A stretch of DNA of 64,000 bases from Planctomycetota bacterium. Its GTDB lineage: Bacteria > Planctomycetota > SZUA-567 > H5-PLA8. Positions 7,338-15,796 of the stretch are shown piece by piece. Made by a program: the position numbers and the translations under genes. Within the stretch, counting starts at the first letter, position 1, and every line of letters starts with the position of its first letter. Under the pieces are notes generated by a model, which searched no databases, had not been told where the DNA came from, and saw only the letters and a list, made by a program, of their open reading frames with translations. The DNA lies in assembly GCA_027493525.1 (NCBI GenBank), contig JAOSKN010000003.1:1240001-1304000 (forward strand). The letters run 5' to 3'.

Positions 7338-8780
7338 GTGGACGCGCGACCCCCTCAGGCCCGTGCCTCACCGCGCGCCCCGCCCGACCTCCCAAGGACA
7401 CCCCCATGCCCGTCCCTGCCGCCAGCGCCCTGCGCGCCTCCAGCCCCGCCGCGCCCTTCCGGCTCCCGCCGCCCCCGCCGCGCAGCCAACCCTGCCACGA
7501 CCTGGGCTTCCTCCGAAGCGCCCCCGCCCGAAGCCCCCGCCGCGCCGCCCGATCCCGCCGCCGCCTGGATCGAAGCCCTCCCCGAGGCCGAGCGCCAGGA
7601 ACTCGAGGTGCTCGTCTACGCATTGCGTTCGCCATCTCCGCGCCACGGGCCGGCGCCCCGCCCCGCGCCTCCCCCCACGCCCCCGCCACCGGTGGCGCGG
7701 GCGGCCCGCCCGGTCCCCGCCGTGCCCCCGGAACCCAGCCCCAAGAACCCGGAACCCGCCCCGCCCCTCTGGCAGCGCCTCGCCCCGCTCCAAGACCGCG
7801 GCGCAACCTCTATTCACGTTCGTAGACACGCCCTGCACCGCCTCGCCGCCTTCGTGCTCCTCTGGCTCCGCGCCGAGCGCGACGAGGCCGCCGCCGCAGC
7901 GGACACGCAAAGCGTATTGCCTGCCCGCGAGCCCGGCTACGAACTGGCCGAACTCCTCGGGCTCCCCGAGTCCGCCCTCAACCGCCTCTGCCGCGAACGC
8001 ACCGGGCAGACCGCCCGCGAATGGTGGGACCTCCTGCGCGCCCCGGCCCTCGTCGAGGCGCTGAAGGAAGACGCCCGCGCCTGGCTCGACGGCGAGCCCT
8101 TCCCGCCGGGCCGTAACTCGGACAAGCGCCGGCCGGGCGCCGGGCGGATCCTCCACGCCCTCCAGCGCCGCCGCCGCGAAGCCGGCCGCTCGCGCCAGGA
8201 GCGCGCCTGGGCCCTGGGCTTCCGCAACGCCGCGCGCCTCGACCGCGCCCTGTACCTCGCCGCCGGGCGCACCGCCGCCGCGCTCGACGCCGAAGTCGCC
8301 GCCGAGGCGCAGGCCGGCTGGTACTTCGATCCGGGGGCCTGCCGGCTCTGGCGCGCCGAAGCGCCCGGCGAACGCGAGCGCGAGGCACGCCGTGCAGCTT
8401 TTTTAAGCTCGCGGACCGGCAGCCTCGGCAAGCCCGGCATCTGGGTCCCGAACCCCAGGCCCGACCCGCGCAACCCGTTTATTTTTGAGCCGCTCACGGA
8501 CTGGAATTCGGTCGTAAGCTACTGCCAGCGCAGGGAATTGGACCCCGCGGTGCTGGTGATTCATAATGCGCGCTTCAGCGCCGAGACCCGGCCGGGCAAG
8601 GACTTCGGCCGCGAGGCCGCGCGCTGGCTGGGCTACAGCATGGAGGAAATCGACCGCGCCGCCGGCGCCCTCGACGCCTTCCGCGCCGAGCACGGCCTCG
8701 CCCCGGAAGGACGCGAGGACCTTTTACGCGCCGTCTTCGATAAGAATTACGATCCCGACGAAGATAGATGGAGCAATTGA
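7338..8780 (+). CDS. Proline-rich protein with AraC-like helix-turn-helix segments, function unknown
   Basis: The frame encodes up to 480 residues from a GTG. Residues 1-150 are Pro/Ala-rich and may be partly non-coding. From about residue 75 (AAAWIEALPEAERQELEVL) the protein looks structured. ELAELLGLPESALNRLCRE followed by TGQTAREWWDLLRA resembles the first recognition module of AraC/XylS regulators, and ERAWALGFRNAARLDRALY resembles the second. The acidic C-terminus ends NYDPDEDRWSN. A DNA-binding role is inferred from these helices only. The start is uncertain: an ATG at 7406 with an AAGGA site lies in another frame, so an indel near the N-terminus is possible. Confidence 0.55.
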   Translation: MDARPPQARASPRAPPDLPRTPPCPSLPPAPCAPPAPPRPSGSRRPRRAANPATTWASSEAPPPEAPAAPPDPAAAWIEALPEAERQELEVLVYALRSPSPRHGPAPRPAPPPTPPPPVARAARPVPAVPPEPSPKNPEPAPPLWQRLAPLQDRGATSIHVRRHALHRLAAFVLLWLRAERDEAAAAADTQSVLPAREPGYELAELLGLPESALNRLCRERTGQTAREWWDLLRAPALVEALKEDARAWLDGEPFPPGRNSDKRRPGAGRILHALQRRRREAGRSRQERAWALGFRNAARLDRALYLAAGRTAAALDAEVAAEAQAGWYFDPGACRLWRAEAPGEREREARRAAFLSSRTGSLGKPGIWVPNPRPDPRNPFIFEPLTDWNSVVSYCQRRELDPAVLVIHNARFSAETRPGKDFGREAARWLGYSMEEIDRAAGALDAFRAEHGLAPEGREDLLRAVFDKNYDPDEDRWSN

Positions 8781-8844
8781 CATGTAGCCCAACCAAGTAA
8801 TTACTACGTGACTCAACCCCTGCCGCCGCTCATGCCGAGCCGCC

Positions 8845-8908
8845 TCAACTCATTGTTCGCTGTTCCCTGTTCCCTGTTCACTGTTTACTGCTTACTGTTC
8901 ACTGTCCC
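8845..8908. repeat. Degenerate heptanucleotide repeat (CTGTTCN)
   Basis: A 7-nt period is visible from about 8853 to 8905: CTGTTCG, CTGTTCC, CTGTTCC, CTGTTCA, CTGTTTA, CTGCTTA, CTGTTCA, CTGTCCC. It lies between convergent genes, immediately beyond the 3' end of the sugar isomerase. It is the same word as in the perfect array at 24043-24105. Confidence 0.7.
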
Positions 8909-8909
8909 C

Positions 8910-9732
8910 CTACACCCCCGCCTCCTTCATCAGCTTCCGCGTGGCCGCGTAGGCCTCGCCGACCCACTCGCGGATCTTCTCGGGCTCGGGGCTGTACTCC
9001 AGTTCCAGGCTGATCGTCCCGCTGGCGACGCCCACTTTCCCGAGCGCCTTCAGGTACGGGCCGAACTTCACCACGCCGCGCCCCGGAGGCAGGTCGCCGT
9101 GAACCTTCCCGTCGCAGTCGCTGATATGGACGTGGCAGGCGCGGCCCTTCAGCGCCTCCAGCGCGCCGGCCGGCGTCCCGCTCAGGACCATGTGGCTGAT
9201 GTCGATGTTCGCCTGGATCGCCGGATGCTTCACGTCGTCGAGGAACCGCGACATCGCCTCGATGTCGTTCAGGATCGAGAGCTTGAACGGCTCCAGTTCC
9301 AGCGCCACCAGCTTCCCCTGCTTCTCCGCGTAATCGCCCAGCGCCTTGCACGCCTCCACGCCCCACTGCCATTGCAGCTTCGGCGGGATCACCTCCCGCT
9401 GCCAGAGGTACTCGCCGAGCACCAACAGGTAGTTGTGCCCGTCGAACGTCGAGAGCATGTCCACGTAGGCCTTGCTGCGCTTCAGATGGAACTCGCGGAC
9501 GGTCGAGCTGAAATCGCAGAGCCCCAGGCTGCACCCGGCGACGCTCACGATCGGCAGCTTCAGCCGCGCGCAGGTCTTGCGAATCCGATATATCTTCTCC
9601 GGCGCGTCCGGCTCCAGCGGATCGAGCTGGATGTCCACCGTGTCGAAGCCCAGCTCCTTCGTCCACTCCAGCCCCCTGCTCCAGCGGTTTCCCGCTCTGA
9701 TCCCAGGCCGAATTGATCATGCCAAGCTTCAT
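8910..9732 (-). pseudogene. Sugar phosphate isomerase/epimerase (TIM barrel), one frameshift
   Basis: From ATG 9732 (AAGGAG ribosome binding site just upstream) the product begins MKLGMINSAW, typical of the AP_endonuc_2/xylose-isomerase-like barrel family. One extra base in the run of five C at 9672-9676 breaks the frame. After correction it continues GLEWTKELGFDTVDIQ to the end at 8910, giving about 273 residues. Probable metal ligands are in VALELEPF, ANIDISHM, CHVHISDCDG and ISLELEYS. It would isomerise or epimerise a sugar, inositol derivative or sugar acid. It sits 3' of a Gfo/Idh oxidoreductase on the same strand, a common pairing in sugar catabolism. I regard the indel as a likely sequence error. 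Confidence 0.8.
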
Positions 9733-9811
9733 GGGAATTCTCCTTTTGGCTTTCTCGCGCAAGGATGAAGGAGGAAATATGAAGTATGAAATAAGGACCG
9801 CTTCAAGCTTC

Positions 9812-10918
9812 CTATTTCCCTTCCTCGATCTCCGCCAATTCCACCGCCCGGCGCTCCGCGGCGCTCTTGTAGCAGGCGTCCACGAGCGCCATCGTCTTGA
9901 GGTTGTCGCGGCCGGAGAGGCTCGCCGGGGCGCGCCCGGACTCCAGCGCGCAGAGCAGCTCCGCCATCGGCCCGGCGAAGGCGTCCGGGAACCAGACCTC
10001 CTCCCAGCGCGGGCGCTGCCAGCCCGGATACGCTTTGCAGGCGTAGTCCAGCGTGCTCGGCGCGCGCTCGGGATACTTCGGCCAGCCCACCGTGCCCAGC
10101 GCCAGCCCGTCGAGCCCCTCGATGCGCCAGCGGATCCCGATCTCGCCCGCGCAGCCCTCCCGCGCCGGGCCGGTCCAGACGTCGTCCCACGCCGTCGCGC
10201 GCAGCCCGTTCTCGTATTCGAGGATGTACAGGCAGATGCCGTCGGAATGCGCGAAGCGCGTCCGCGGGTCCGGCCGCACGCTCGCGTAGACCCGCGCCGG
10301 GTCGCCGAACCAGAAGCGGAAGGTGTCGAGATGGTGGATCGACATGATCCGCAGCGTGCACCAGCCCTGCTCGGCCTGCCACGGCATCCAGTGCGGGATC
10401 GCGCGCAGCTCCAGCGTCGCCAGCACCGGCTCGCCCAGCAGCCCCCGCCCCAGCAGATCCTTCGCCGCGCGGACCGCCTGGTCGTAGCGCATGTTCTGGT
10501 TCACCGCCAGGGTCAGCCCCGCGTCCTCGCAGAGCCGCACGAGCTCCCGCGCCTGCGCGTAGTTCGCGCCCAGCGGCTTCTGGCACAAGATCCCCTTCAA
10601 CCGCTTTGCGTAACGGACCGCCTCGCGCACCACGCCGAACTGCTCGTGCGGCGGCACCCCGATATCCAGCACCTCGAGCGACTCGTCCGCCAGCAGCCCC
10701 GCGAGCGTCTCGTGAACCTTCGGCAGCCCGTGCCGCGCCGCGACCTCGCGCGCCCGCGCCGGCGTCCGCGAGGCAATGGCCACCGGGTTCAGCCCCGCCT
10801 GCCGGTACGCGACCAGGTGGCAGTCGGCCACGATGAACCCCGCCCCGACCACTCCGATCCGCCAGTCCTTGCGCCGTGGCAGCTCCGGGAGGTACGCCAG
10901 GGTCGGCGGCACGCTCAT
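9812..10918 (-). CDS. Gfo/Idh/MocA family NAD(P)-dependent oxidoreductase
   Basis: The product has 368 residues. The N-terminal Rossmann motif is IGVVGAGFIVADCHL (about residues 21-35), followed by a HETLAGLLADESLEVLDIGVP strand region. The family Lys is in ILCQKPLG, where Gln replaces the usual Glu of EKP, and the C-terminal half is the open beta-sheet domain (QNMRYDQAV, MSIHHLDTFRFWFGDP with the catalytic-region HHLD). Such enzymes oxidise or reduce sugars and cyclitols in the cytoplasm. The sugar-isomerase gene lies 79 bp downstream on the same strand, so the two probably form an operon. The exact substrate cannot be read from the sequence. Confidence 0.85.
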   Translation of the reverse strand: MSVPPTLAYLPELPRRKDWRIGVVGAGFIVADCHLVAYRQAGLNPVAIASRTPARAREVAARHGLPKVHETLAGLLADESLEVLDIGVPPHEQFGVVREAVRYAKRLKGILCQKPLGANYAQARELVRLCEDAGLTLAVNQNMRYDQAVRAAKDLLGRGLLGEPVLATLELRAIPHWMPWQAEQGWCTLRIMSIHHLDTFRFWFGDPARVYASVRPDPRTRFAHSDGICLYILEYENGLRATAWDDVWTGPAREGCAGEIGIRWRIEGLDGLALGTVGWPKYPERAPSTLDYACKAYPGWQRPRWEEVWFPDAFAGPMAELLCALESGRAPASLSGRDNLKTMALVDACYKSAAERRAVELAEIEEGK

Positions 10919-11062
10919 ATAAAGGAGGCTCCAGCTTGTTTGAAACTTATATGATCCTTATACCCCGCCCGCGCGCGCCTGCCAGCCGATTCCGCCCACT
11001 TAACCTGCCGCCGCCGCGCGGAATCCCGTCCCAGGCCCCGCAACCACCGCGTCATAAGGGGC

Positions 11063-12346
11063 ATGCGAAAAGGCGCGGCCCCGGCAGGCTTACCTCGCGC
11101 AAGGCGCGCGCGGCGCCTCGCCGTGCTGGCCCTCGCCTTCGCCATCGTCTGCCAGCCGGCCCCGCGCCCGAGCCAGGCCGACGGCTTCCACACCGAGCAC
11201 TTCAGCGAGCCGCACTTCCCCGAGCAATGGGAGAAGCTCCGCTTCCGCCTCTTCGGCGCCGCGCAGGCCGGCGACGCGGTCGACGCCTCGCTGCTCTACT
11301 CGGTGATCCAGGAGCTGCTCGACATCCTGCATTACGTGGACCCCTACAACATCGCGCCGGACTCCCCGCCTTGGGCGCAGACCGAGGCCGGCCGCGAGAT
11401 GGCGCGCGCGATGGCGCAGGCGATCCTCTGCGAACTCGCCGCCGACTCCGCCCAGCCGGTCTGGGAGGCCTACGCGCAGGAGCTGCGCTTCGAGAGTCCC
11501 GCCCCGCGCAAGCTGCTGGAAGAGATCCGCACCCGCCGCGCCACCGCCGAAGCCACCTGGCTGACGCTCCGCGAGAAGGCCGGCCGCCGCATCCCGAGAC
11601 TGCTCGGCAGCCTGGAGACCGACCGCGAGCGCGAGGACCGCGAGATCGCCGCCGCCGTCCGCCTGTACCTGACCACGCGCGACCCGCTCATCGTCCAGCG
11701 CCTCGGCCCGGAGACGAACTTCAGGCTGGATTCCCACCTGCACCGCCCGTACCGCGGCGAGAGCGCTGCGCCGCCGAGCAGGCTCAACTCGCCCGAGGCC
11801 CTCATCCGCGAACTGAAGCGCTTCGACGACCTGTACCGCGTGGACGACCTGTACCTTCTCGCCAGCTCGTACCGGGCCGAACTCGACAAGGCCGAATCCG
11901 TCGCGCGGAGTTTCCGCTCGCGCTATCCCGAGTTCGTCCGCGGCGACGTGCTCCCCTGTCCCGAGTACGCCGAAGCGCTGGAGGAGGTCCTGCTGCGGAT
12001 GGGCGCGCGCGCCGAGCCGCTGCTGCGCGAAGGCTTGAACCACCGCAGCCCCCGCGTCGCGCAGGCCGCCCGGCGCCTGCTCGAACGCCTCCGCGCCGGC
12101 GGCGTCGAGCCCTACCCGGGGCTGCGCGCGCTGGAAAGCCGCCCGCTGCGCCTGGCGCGCCTGGCCGCGGCGGCCTGGGATTACGGCGATCCCCACGGGC
12201 CGTCACCCGCCACCGAAGAGGCCGCGCGCGAACTGCGCCGGCGCGGGAGCGCCTGCGTCCCGGACCTGCGGCGCCTCGAAGAGATCGAGTTCCTCGGGCT
12301 CGGCGCGGACTGCCGCCGCGCGCGCCGCTTCCTGACCGGCCAGTGA
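11063..12346 (+). CDS. Secreted helical protein, paralogue of the next gene
   Basis: This 427-residue protein has a basic N-terminus and a hydrophobic signal segment (LAVLALAFAIVCQPA). The mature part starts DGFHTEHFSEPHFPEQWEKL and is alpha-helical, rich in Arg/Glu/Ala, with segments such as EALEEVLLRMGARAEPLLRE that resemble HEAT repeats. It aligns with the next gene through GFH..YF, ELLDILHYVDPYN.APDSP and EAGREMARAMA. No catalytic motif is seen and the family is not recognised. It is probably periplasmic or surface exposed. Confidence 0.75.
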   Translation: MRKGAAPAGLPRARRARRLAVLALAFAIVCQPAPRPSQADGFHTEHFSEPHFPEQWEKLRFRLFGAAQAGDAVDASLLYSVIQELLDILHYVDPYNIAPDSPPWAQTEAGREMARAMAQAILCELAADSAQPVWEAYAQELRFESPAPRKLLEEIRTRRATAEATWLTLREKAGRRIPRLLGSLETDREREDREIAAAVRLYLTTRDPLIVQRLGPETNFRLDSHLHRPYRGESAAPPSRLNSPEALIRELKRFDDLYRVDDLYLLASSYRAELDKAESVARSFRSRYPEFVRGDVLPCPEYAEALEEVLLRMGARAEPLLREGLNHRSPRVAQAARRLLERLRAGGVEPYPGLRALESRPLRLARLAAAAWDYGDPHGPSPATEEAARELRRRGSACVPDLRRLEEIEFLGLGADCRRARRFLTGQ

Positions 12347-12471
12347 GAGGCCGCGCGGGCGCGCTCGCAATGGGCATTCGATCCGCGAGGCCGCTCCGCG
12401 CTTCGTCCGCGGGATGGGAAATCGGCCTGAAATTCCGGTGGCAAGCGAGGCGCGACAAACGTCCTAGATCC

Positions 12472-14001
12472 ATGCGCAAGCCCGCTAACCGATCTCCCGC
12501 GCGCGCCCTGGCCCCCGCGCTCGCGCTGCTGCTGGTCCTTGCGCTGCCGGCCCCGCTGATCGCCTGCGGCTTCCATGCGGCCTACTTCACCGGCGACTTC
12601 CACGAAGACTGGCAGCGCCTCAAGCCGCGGCTCGACAAGGTCTCCCCCGCGACGTCGTTCGTCAACGGGCGCCCCGTGCTGCGCGGCGAACCGATGCGCG
12701 ACGGCGTCGTCCGCGAGCTGCTGCGCATCCTGCGTTACGTCGATACCTACAACGACGCGCCCGACTCCCCGGGCTGGATGCACAGCGAGGAAGGGCGCGA
12801 GCACGCGCGCGCCTGCGCCGCCACGATCCTGCAGGAACTCGGCGCCGCCGCCGCGCCCGCGGTCTGGGAAGCCCTCGCCGACGAGATCCGCTTCGCCACC
12901 GAGGAACGGCGCAAGACCCTCGCCGCCATCCGCGCCCGCCGCGACGAGCAGCAGGCCGCCTTCTTCAAGTACCGCGAGTCGGCCAAGCGCTTCCCTGAAC
13001 TCAAGGCCGCCCTCGAACCCGCGCCGCCGAGCCGCGAGGACCGCGTCCTCGCCGCCTGGGTCGACGCCATGAATCTCGCCGGCGTCCCGTACGAAGGCAT
13101 GCCGCGCGTCGCCGTGCAGGGCGCCGACGGCAAGGCCCACCGCGCGGTCCCCGCCAACCGCAGGACCGGCGCCTTCCCCTACGGCCTGCTGGGCGGAGAC
13201 CAGCGCGTCTTCCAGCTCGTCGCGATGCACCCGCGCGCCGCCTCCGATCCCGACCTGCGCCTGCTCCTGGCCGAGTATCAGAAGCAGGCGCAGGAACTCG
13301 CCGGCGAGGTCCTGCGCTTCAACACCCGTTATCCCGCGCCCGGCGCGGGCATGGGCAACGTCGGCTCGGACATGCTCCCCGCCGACGAGTTCCGCGCCGA
13401 CCTGGAGCAGGTCCTGGTAAACATGGGCCAGGGCGCGTTGGAGGTGCTGAAGCAAAACCTCCGCCATCGCAACCTCGAAGCCGCCAAGACCGCGCAGCGC
13501 CTCGCCGCGCTCGTCGAGGCGCAGCCGGTCCCGCCGCCGCTCCGCGACCTGCGCCTCGCGGAAAACGAGGACCGGCTGCTCGGCCGCCTCGCCGTGGAGG
13601 TCTGGGACGCCGACGACCCCGTTCCCGACTCGCTCATCGCCGCGCGCGCGCTGGGCGAGCTGAAGGCCCGCGGCAAGGACGCTTGGCCCAAGCTGATCGA
13701 GTTGATGAAGTTCGAAAAGCTGAACCTGCGCAACGAATGCGCGCGCGCCCTGGTCAAGCTCACCCAGCAGCAGCTCGGCGACGACCCCGCCGCCTGGGAA
13801 GCCTGGCACAAGCGCGCCGTCCTCCAGCAACCGCTCGACATCGCGGAGAATCCCGAGTTCGAGGAGCGGCCCCGGCCCGACGTTTCGACCGAGGCCGGCG
13901 GCGAACTGCTCATCGGCCGCCGCGAAGGCGCCGCGGCCCCGGCCGCGAAGACGCCTGCGCCGCCGCTGGAAGAGGAAGAAGAAGATCAAGCGGAACCCTG
14001 A
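12472..14001 (+). CDS. Secreted helical protein, paralogue of the preceding gene
   Basis: The product has 509 residues from ATG 12472, the codon directly before a basic and hydrophobic signal sequence (RALAPALALLLVLALPAPLIACG). The Cys in PLIACG could make it a lipoprotein. Mature sequence begins GFHAAYFTGDFHEDWQRL and shares ELLRILRYVDTYNDAPDSP with the gene upstream. Later segments (AWPKLIELMKFEKLNLRNECARAL) look HEAT-like. The C-terminus is acidic and Pro/Ala-rich. The frame is open far upstream (to about 10876), but that extension overlaps other genes and has no start signals. The two genes are tandem duplicates that have diverged strongly. Confidence 0.75.
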   Translation: MRKPANRSPARALAPALALLLVLALPAPLIACGFHAAYFTGDFHEDWQRLKPRLDKVSPATSFVNGRPVLRGEPMRDGVVRELLRILRYVDTYNDAPDSPGWMHSEEGREHARACAATILQELGAAAAPAVWEALADEIRFATEERRKTLAAIRARRDEQQAAFFKYRESAKRFPELKAALEPAPPSREDRVLAAWVDAMNLAGVPYEGMPRVAVQGADGKAHRAVPANRRTGAFPYGLLGGDQRVFQLVAMHPRAASDPDLRLLLAEYQKQAQELAGEVLRFNTRYPAPGAGMGNVGSDMLPADEFRADLEQVLVNMGQGALEVLKQNLRHRNLEAAKTAQRLAALVEAQPVPPPLRDLRLAENEDRLLGRLAVEVWDADDPVPDSLIAARALGELKARGKDAWPKLIELMKFEKLNLRNECARALVKLTQQQLGDDPAAWEAWHKRAVLQQPLDIAENPEFEERPRPDVSTEAGGELLIGRREGAAAPAAKTPAPPLEEEEEDQAEP

Positions 14002-14053
14002 GGCGGGCATCAAACGTATTGCGTATGTTCTAGGCATGGGCGTCCCGCCCGCC

Positions 14054-14084
14054 GTGCCACGGGTCGGCGCAGCCGCCCCGTGCC
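14054..14084 (+). repeat. REP-like hairpin, type C copy 1 (compensatory variant)
   Basis: This 31-base unit, GTGCCACGGGT-CGGC-GCA-GCCG-CCCCGTGCC, matches the reverse complement of the two copies at 25219-25249 and 25278-25308 except at three positions. Two of these are paired in the stem (G-C here, A-T there) and the third is in the loop. It lies between a secreted-protein gene and a glycosyltransferase gene, bracketed by two copies of the 12-mer ACGTATTGCGTA (14014-14025, 14122-14133). Confidence 0.75.
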
Positions 14085-14142
14085 CCCGCTCCGTGCCGCC
14101 GGCTGCTGGCGCGCGATCGATACGTATTGCGTAAGCAAGGCG

Positions 14143-15744
14143 ATGAATTTGCGCCCCGCGCGGGCGGCTTTATCATCGCCCGCGAAAGCCCCCGGGGATC
14201 CCCGCTTGCCCGCGTTCCTCTCCGCGCTCCGGCGCCGCCCCGCCGCCGCCGTGCTGCCCCTGGCCTTCGCCGTCCTCGCCGCCGCGCGCCTGCATACCTG
14301 GAACGAGCCGCTCGAGTTCGACCTCACCAGCTACTCGGTGGCCGCGCGCGAATGGCGCCACGGGCGCGCGCTCTACGCCGAACTCTGGGACCACAAGCCG
14401 CCCGCGCTCTTCGCCGCCTACGCCGCCGCGCAGGCGCTCTGCGGGATGACCGAGGCCTCGCTCTATCTGCTCTGGCTCGTCCCGGCCTGCCTCACCGCCG
14501 CGGGGCTCTACGCCGCCGGCGCCGCGCTGACCCGCTCGCGCCTTGGCGGCGTGCTGGCCGCGGCCTTCTGGGCCGCCGTCGCCGGCGACCTGCAACTCCA
14601 GGCCAACCAGCCGAACACCGAGGTCTTCCTCAACGCCTGCCTCGTCTGGGCCTTCGTCTGCTGGCTCCGCGCCTCCGACGGCCGGCCGCGCCCGTGGACC
14701 TTCGCCGCGCTCGGGCTGTCGATGGCGCTGGCCTCGCTCTTCAAGCCCGTCGTCTTCGTCCACGCCGCGTTCGGGTCGCTCGCGTACCTGGCCTACCGCG
14801 TCGAACCCGGCGCGCCGGCGCGCGCCGCGAAGCACCTGGCCGTCGCCGCCGCCGCGGGGCTCGCGCCGTGGCTGCTCGTCGCGGGCGCCTTTTTGCTCAG
14901 CGGCGGGTACGTGGACTTCGTGGCCGCGGTCTTCGACTACAACCGCTTCTTCTCGGGGCTCTGGAGCGCGAACGTGCGCATGGGCCTGAGCCTCTCCAAG
15001 CTCGTGCCCGCGGCGATGGCCAACGTGACGCCGCTGCTGGGCCTCGCCGCGCTGGGCCTCGCGCTGGGCCGCTGGAAGAAGCCGCGCCCCCGCGACGCGC
15101 AACTGCTGGCCTACGCCGCCGCGACCTTCCTCGCCGTCTGCCTGCCCGGGCGCTTCTATCCGCACTACTACCAGCTCTGGCTCCCGGCGCTCTGCCTCGC
15201 CGGCGCGTGGGCGCTGCGGCGGCTCGCCGCGCGGCTCAGGCCCCGGCGCAAGCCGGCCTTGCTGCGCCTCGGCGCGGCCAGCGTCCTGCTGCTGGTGCTG
15301 CTCCAGGCCCCGAGCTACCGGCTCGAACCGGAGCAGTGGACGCGCGCCAAGTATCCCCACGAACGCTTTGTGGAAGTCCGCGAGCTGGCCTTCGACATCG
15401 AGCGGCTGCTCGAGCCGGGCGAGCGCTTCTACCAGTGGGGCAAGGAGACGGGGCTGTACTTCTACTCGAAGCGCCGCCCGCCGTCGGGGATCCTATTCCA
15501 TGAGCCCCTGCGCGCCGGGCCGCTGACCGAACCGCTCCGCGCGCGGCTGCTCGCGGACCTGGAAGCCGCGCGCCCGGAGCTGCTGGTGCTGGCCAGCGAC
15601 GCGCCGTGGCCGCCGCCGCTGGAGGCCTGGGTCGCGGCGCGGTACGAACCGCTCCCGGAGAGCTGGCAGCCGCGCGGGTTCCGGTATCTCGGGCTGAAGG
15701 GCGGGAAGCTGCTGGCGCGCGCGCAGGCGGCGCGCATGGATTGA
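14143..15744 (+). CDS. Polytopic membrane glycosyltransferase, GT39/ArnT-like
   Basis: The product has 533 residues from ATG 14143, with an AAGG just upstream; an earlier in-frame start at 14080 overlaps the hairpin repeat. After a first membrane helix (AAVLPLAFAVLAAARLHTW) there is the loop typical of the family, with ELWDHKPPALF corresponding to the lipid-sugar-binding acidic/HKPP motif. Around ten further Ala/Leu-rich helices follow, including GRFYPHYYQLWLPALCL, and then a soluble C-terminal domain. Such proteins transfer sugars from polyprenyl-phosphate donors to lipids or proteins on the outer face of the inner membrane. The acceptor is unknown. Confidence 0.8.
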   Translation: MNLRPARAALSSPAKAPGDPRLPAFLSALRRRPAAAVLPLAFAVLAAARLHTWNEPLEFDLTSYSVAAREWRHGRALYAELWDHKPPALFAAYAAAQALCGMTEASLYLLWLVPACLTAAGLYAAGAALTRSRLGGVLAAAFWAAVAGDLQLQANQPNTEVFLNACLVWAFVCWLRASDGRPRPWTFAALGLSMALASLFKPVVFVHAAFGSLAYLAYRVEPGAPARAAKHLAVAAAAGLAPWLLVAGAFLLSGGYVDFVAAVFDYNRFFSGLWSANVRMGLSLSKLVPAAMANVTPLLGLAALGLALGRWKKPRPRDAQLLAYAAATFLAVCLPGRFYPHYYQLWLPALCLAGAWALRRLAARLRPRRKPALLRLGAASVLLLVLLQAPSYRLEPEQWTRAKYPHERFVEVRELAFDIERLLEPGERFYQWGKETGLYFYSKRRPPSGILFHEPLRAGPLTEPLRARLLADLEAARPELLVLASDAPWPPPLEAWVAARYEPLPESWQPRGFRYLGLKGGKLLARAQAARMD

Positions 15745-15796
15745 GCGAGAAACGGCTGTGTAGCGTTGCGGAAAGTCCCGGGGCTTCCGCCTCCGC

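Noticed and set aside
10876..14001. A single frame of over 1000 codons
   Set aside because: The first 530 codons overlap another gene and have shadow-frame composition; the real gene starts at 12472 with a signal peptide.
14014..14133. Attachment-site-like 12-bp direct repeats (ACGTATTGCGTA)
   Set aside because: Only 108 bp apart with a REP-like hairpin between; no integrase or cargo, so no evidence for an integrated element.
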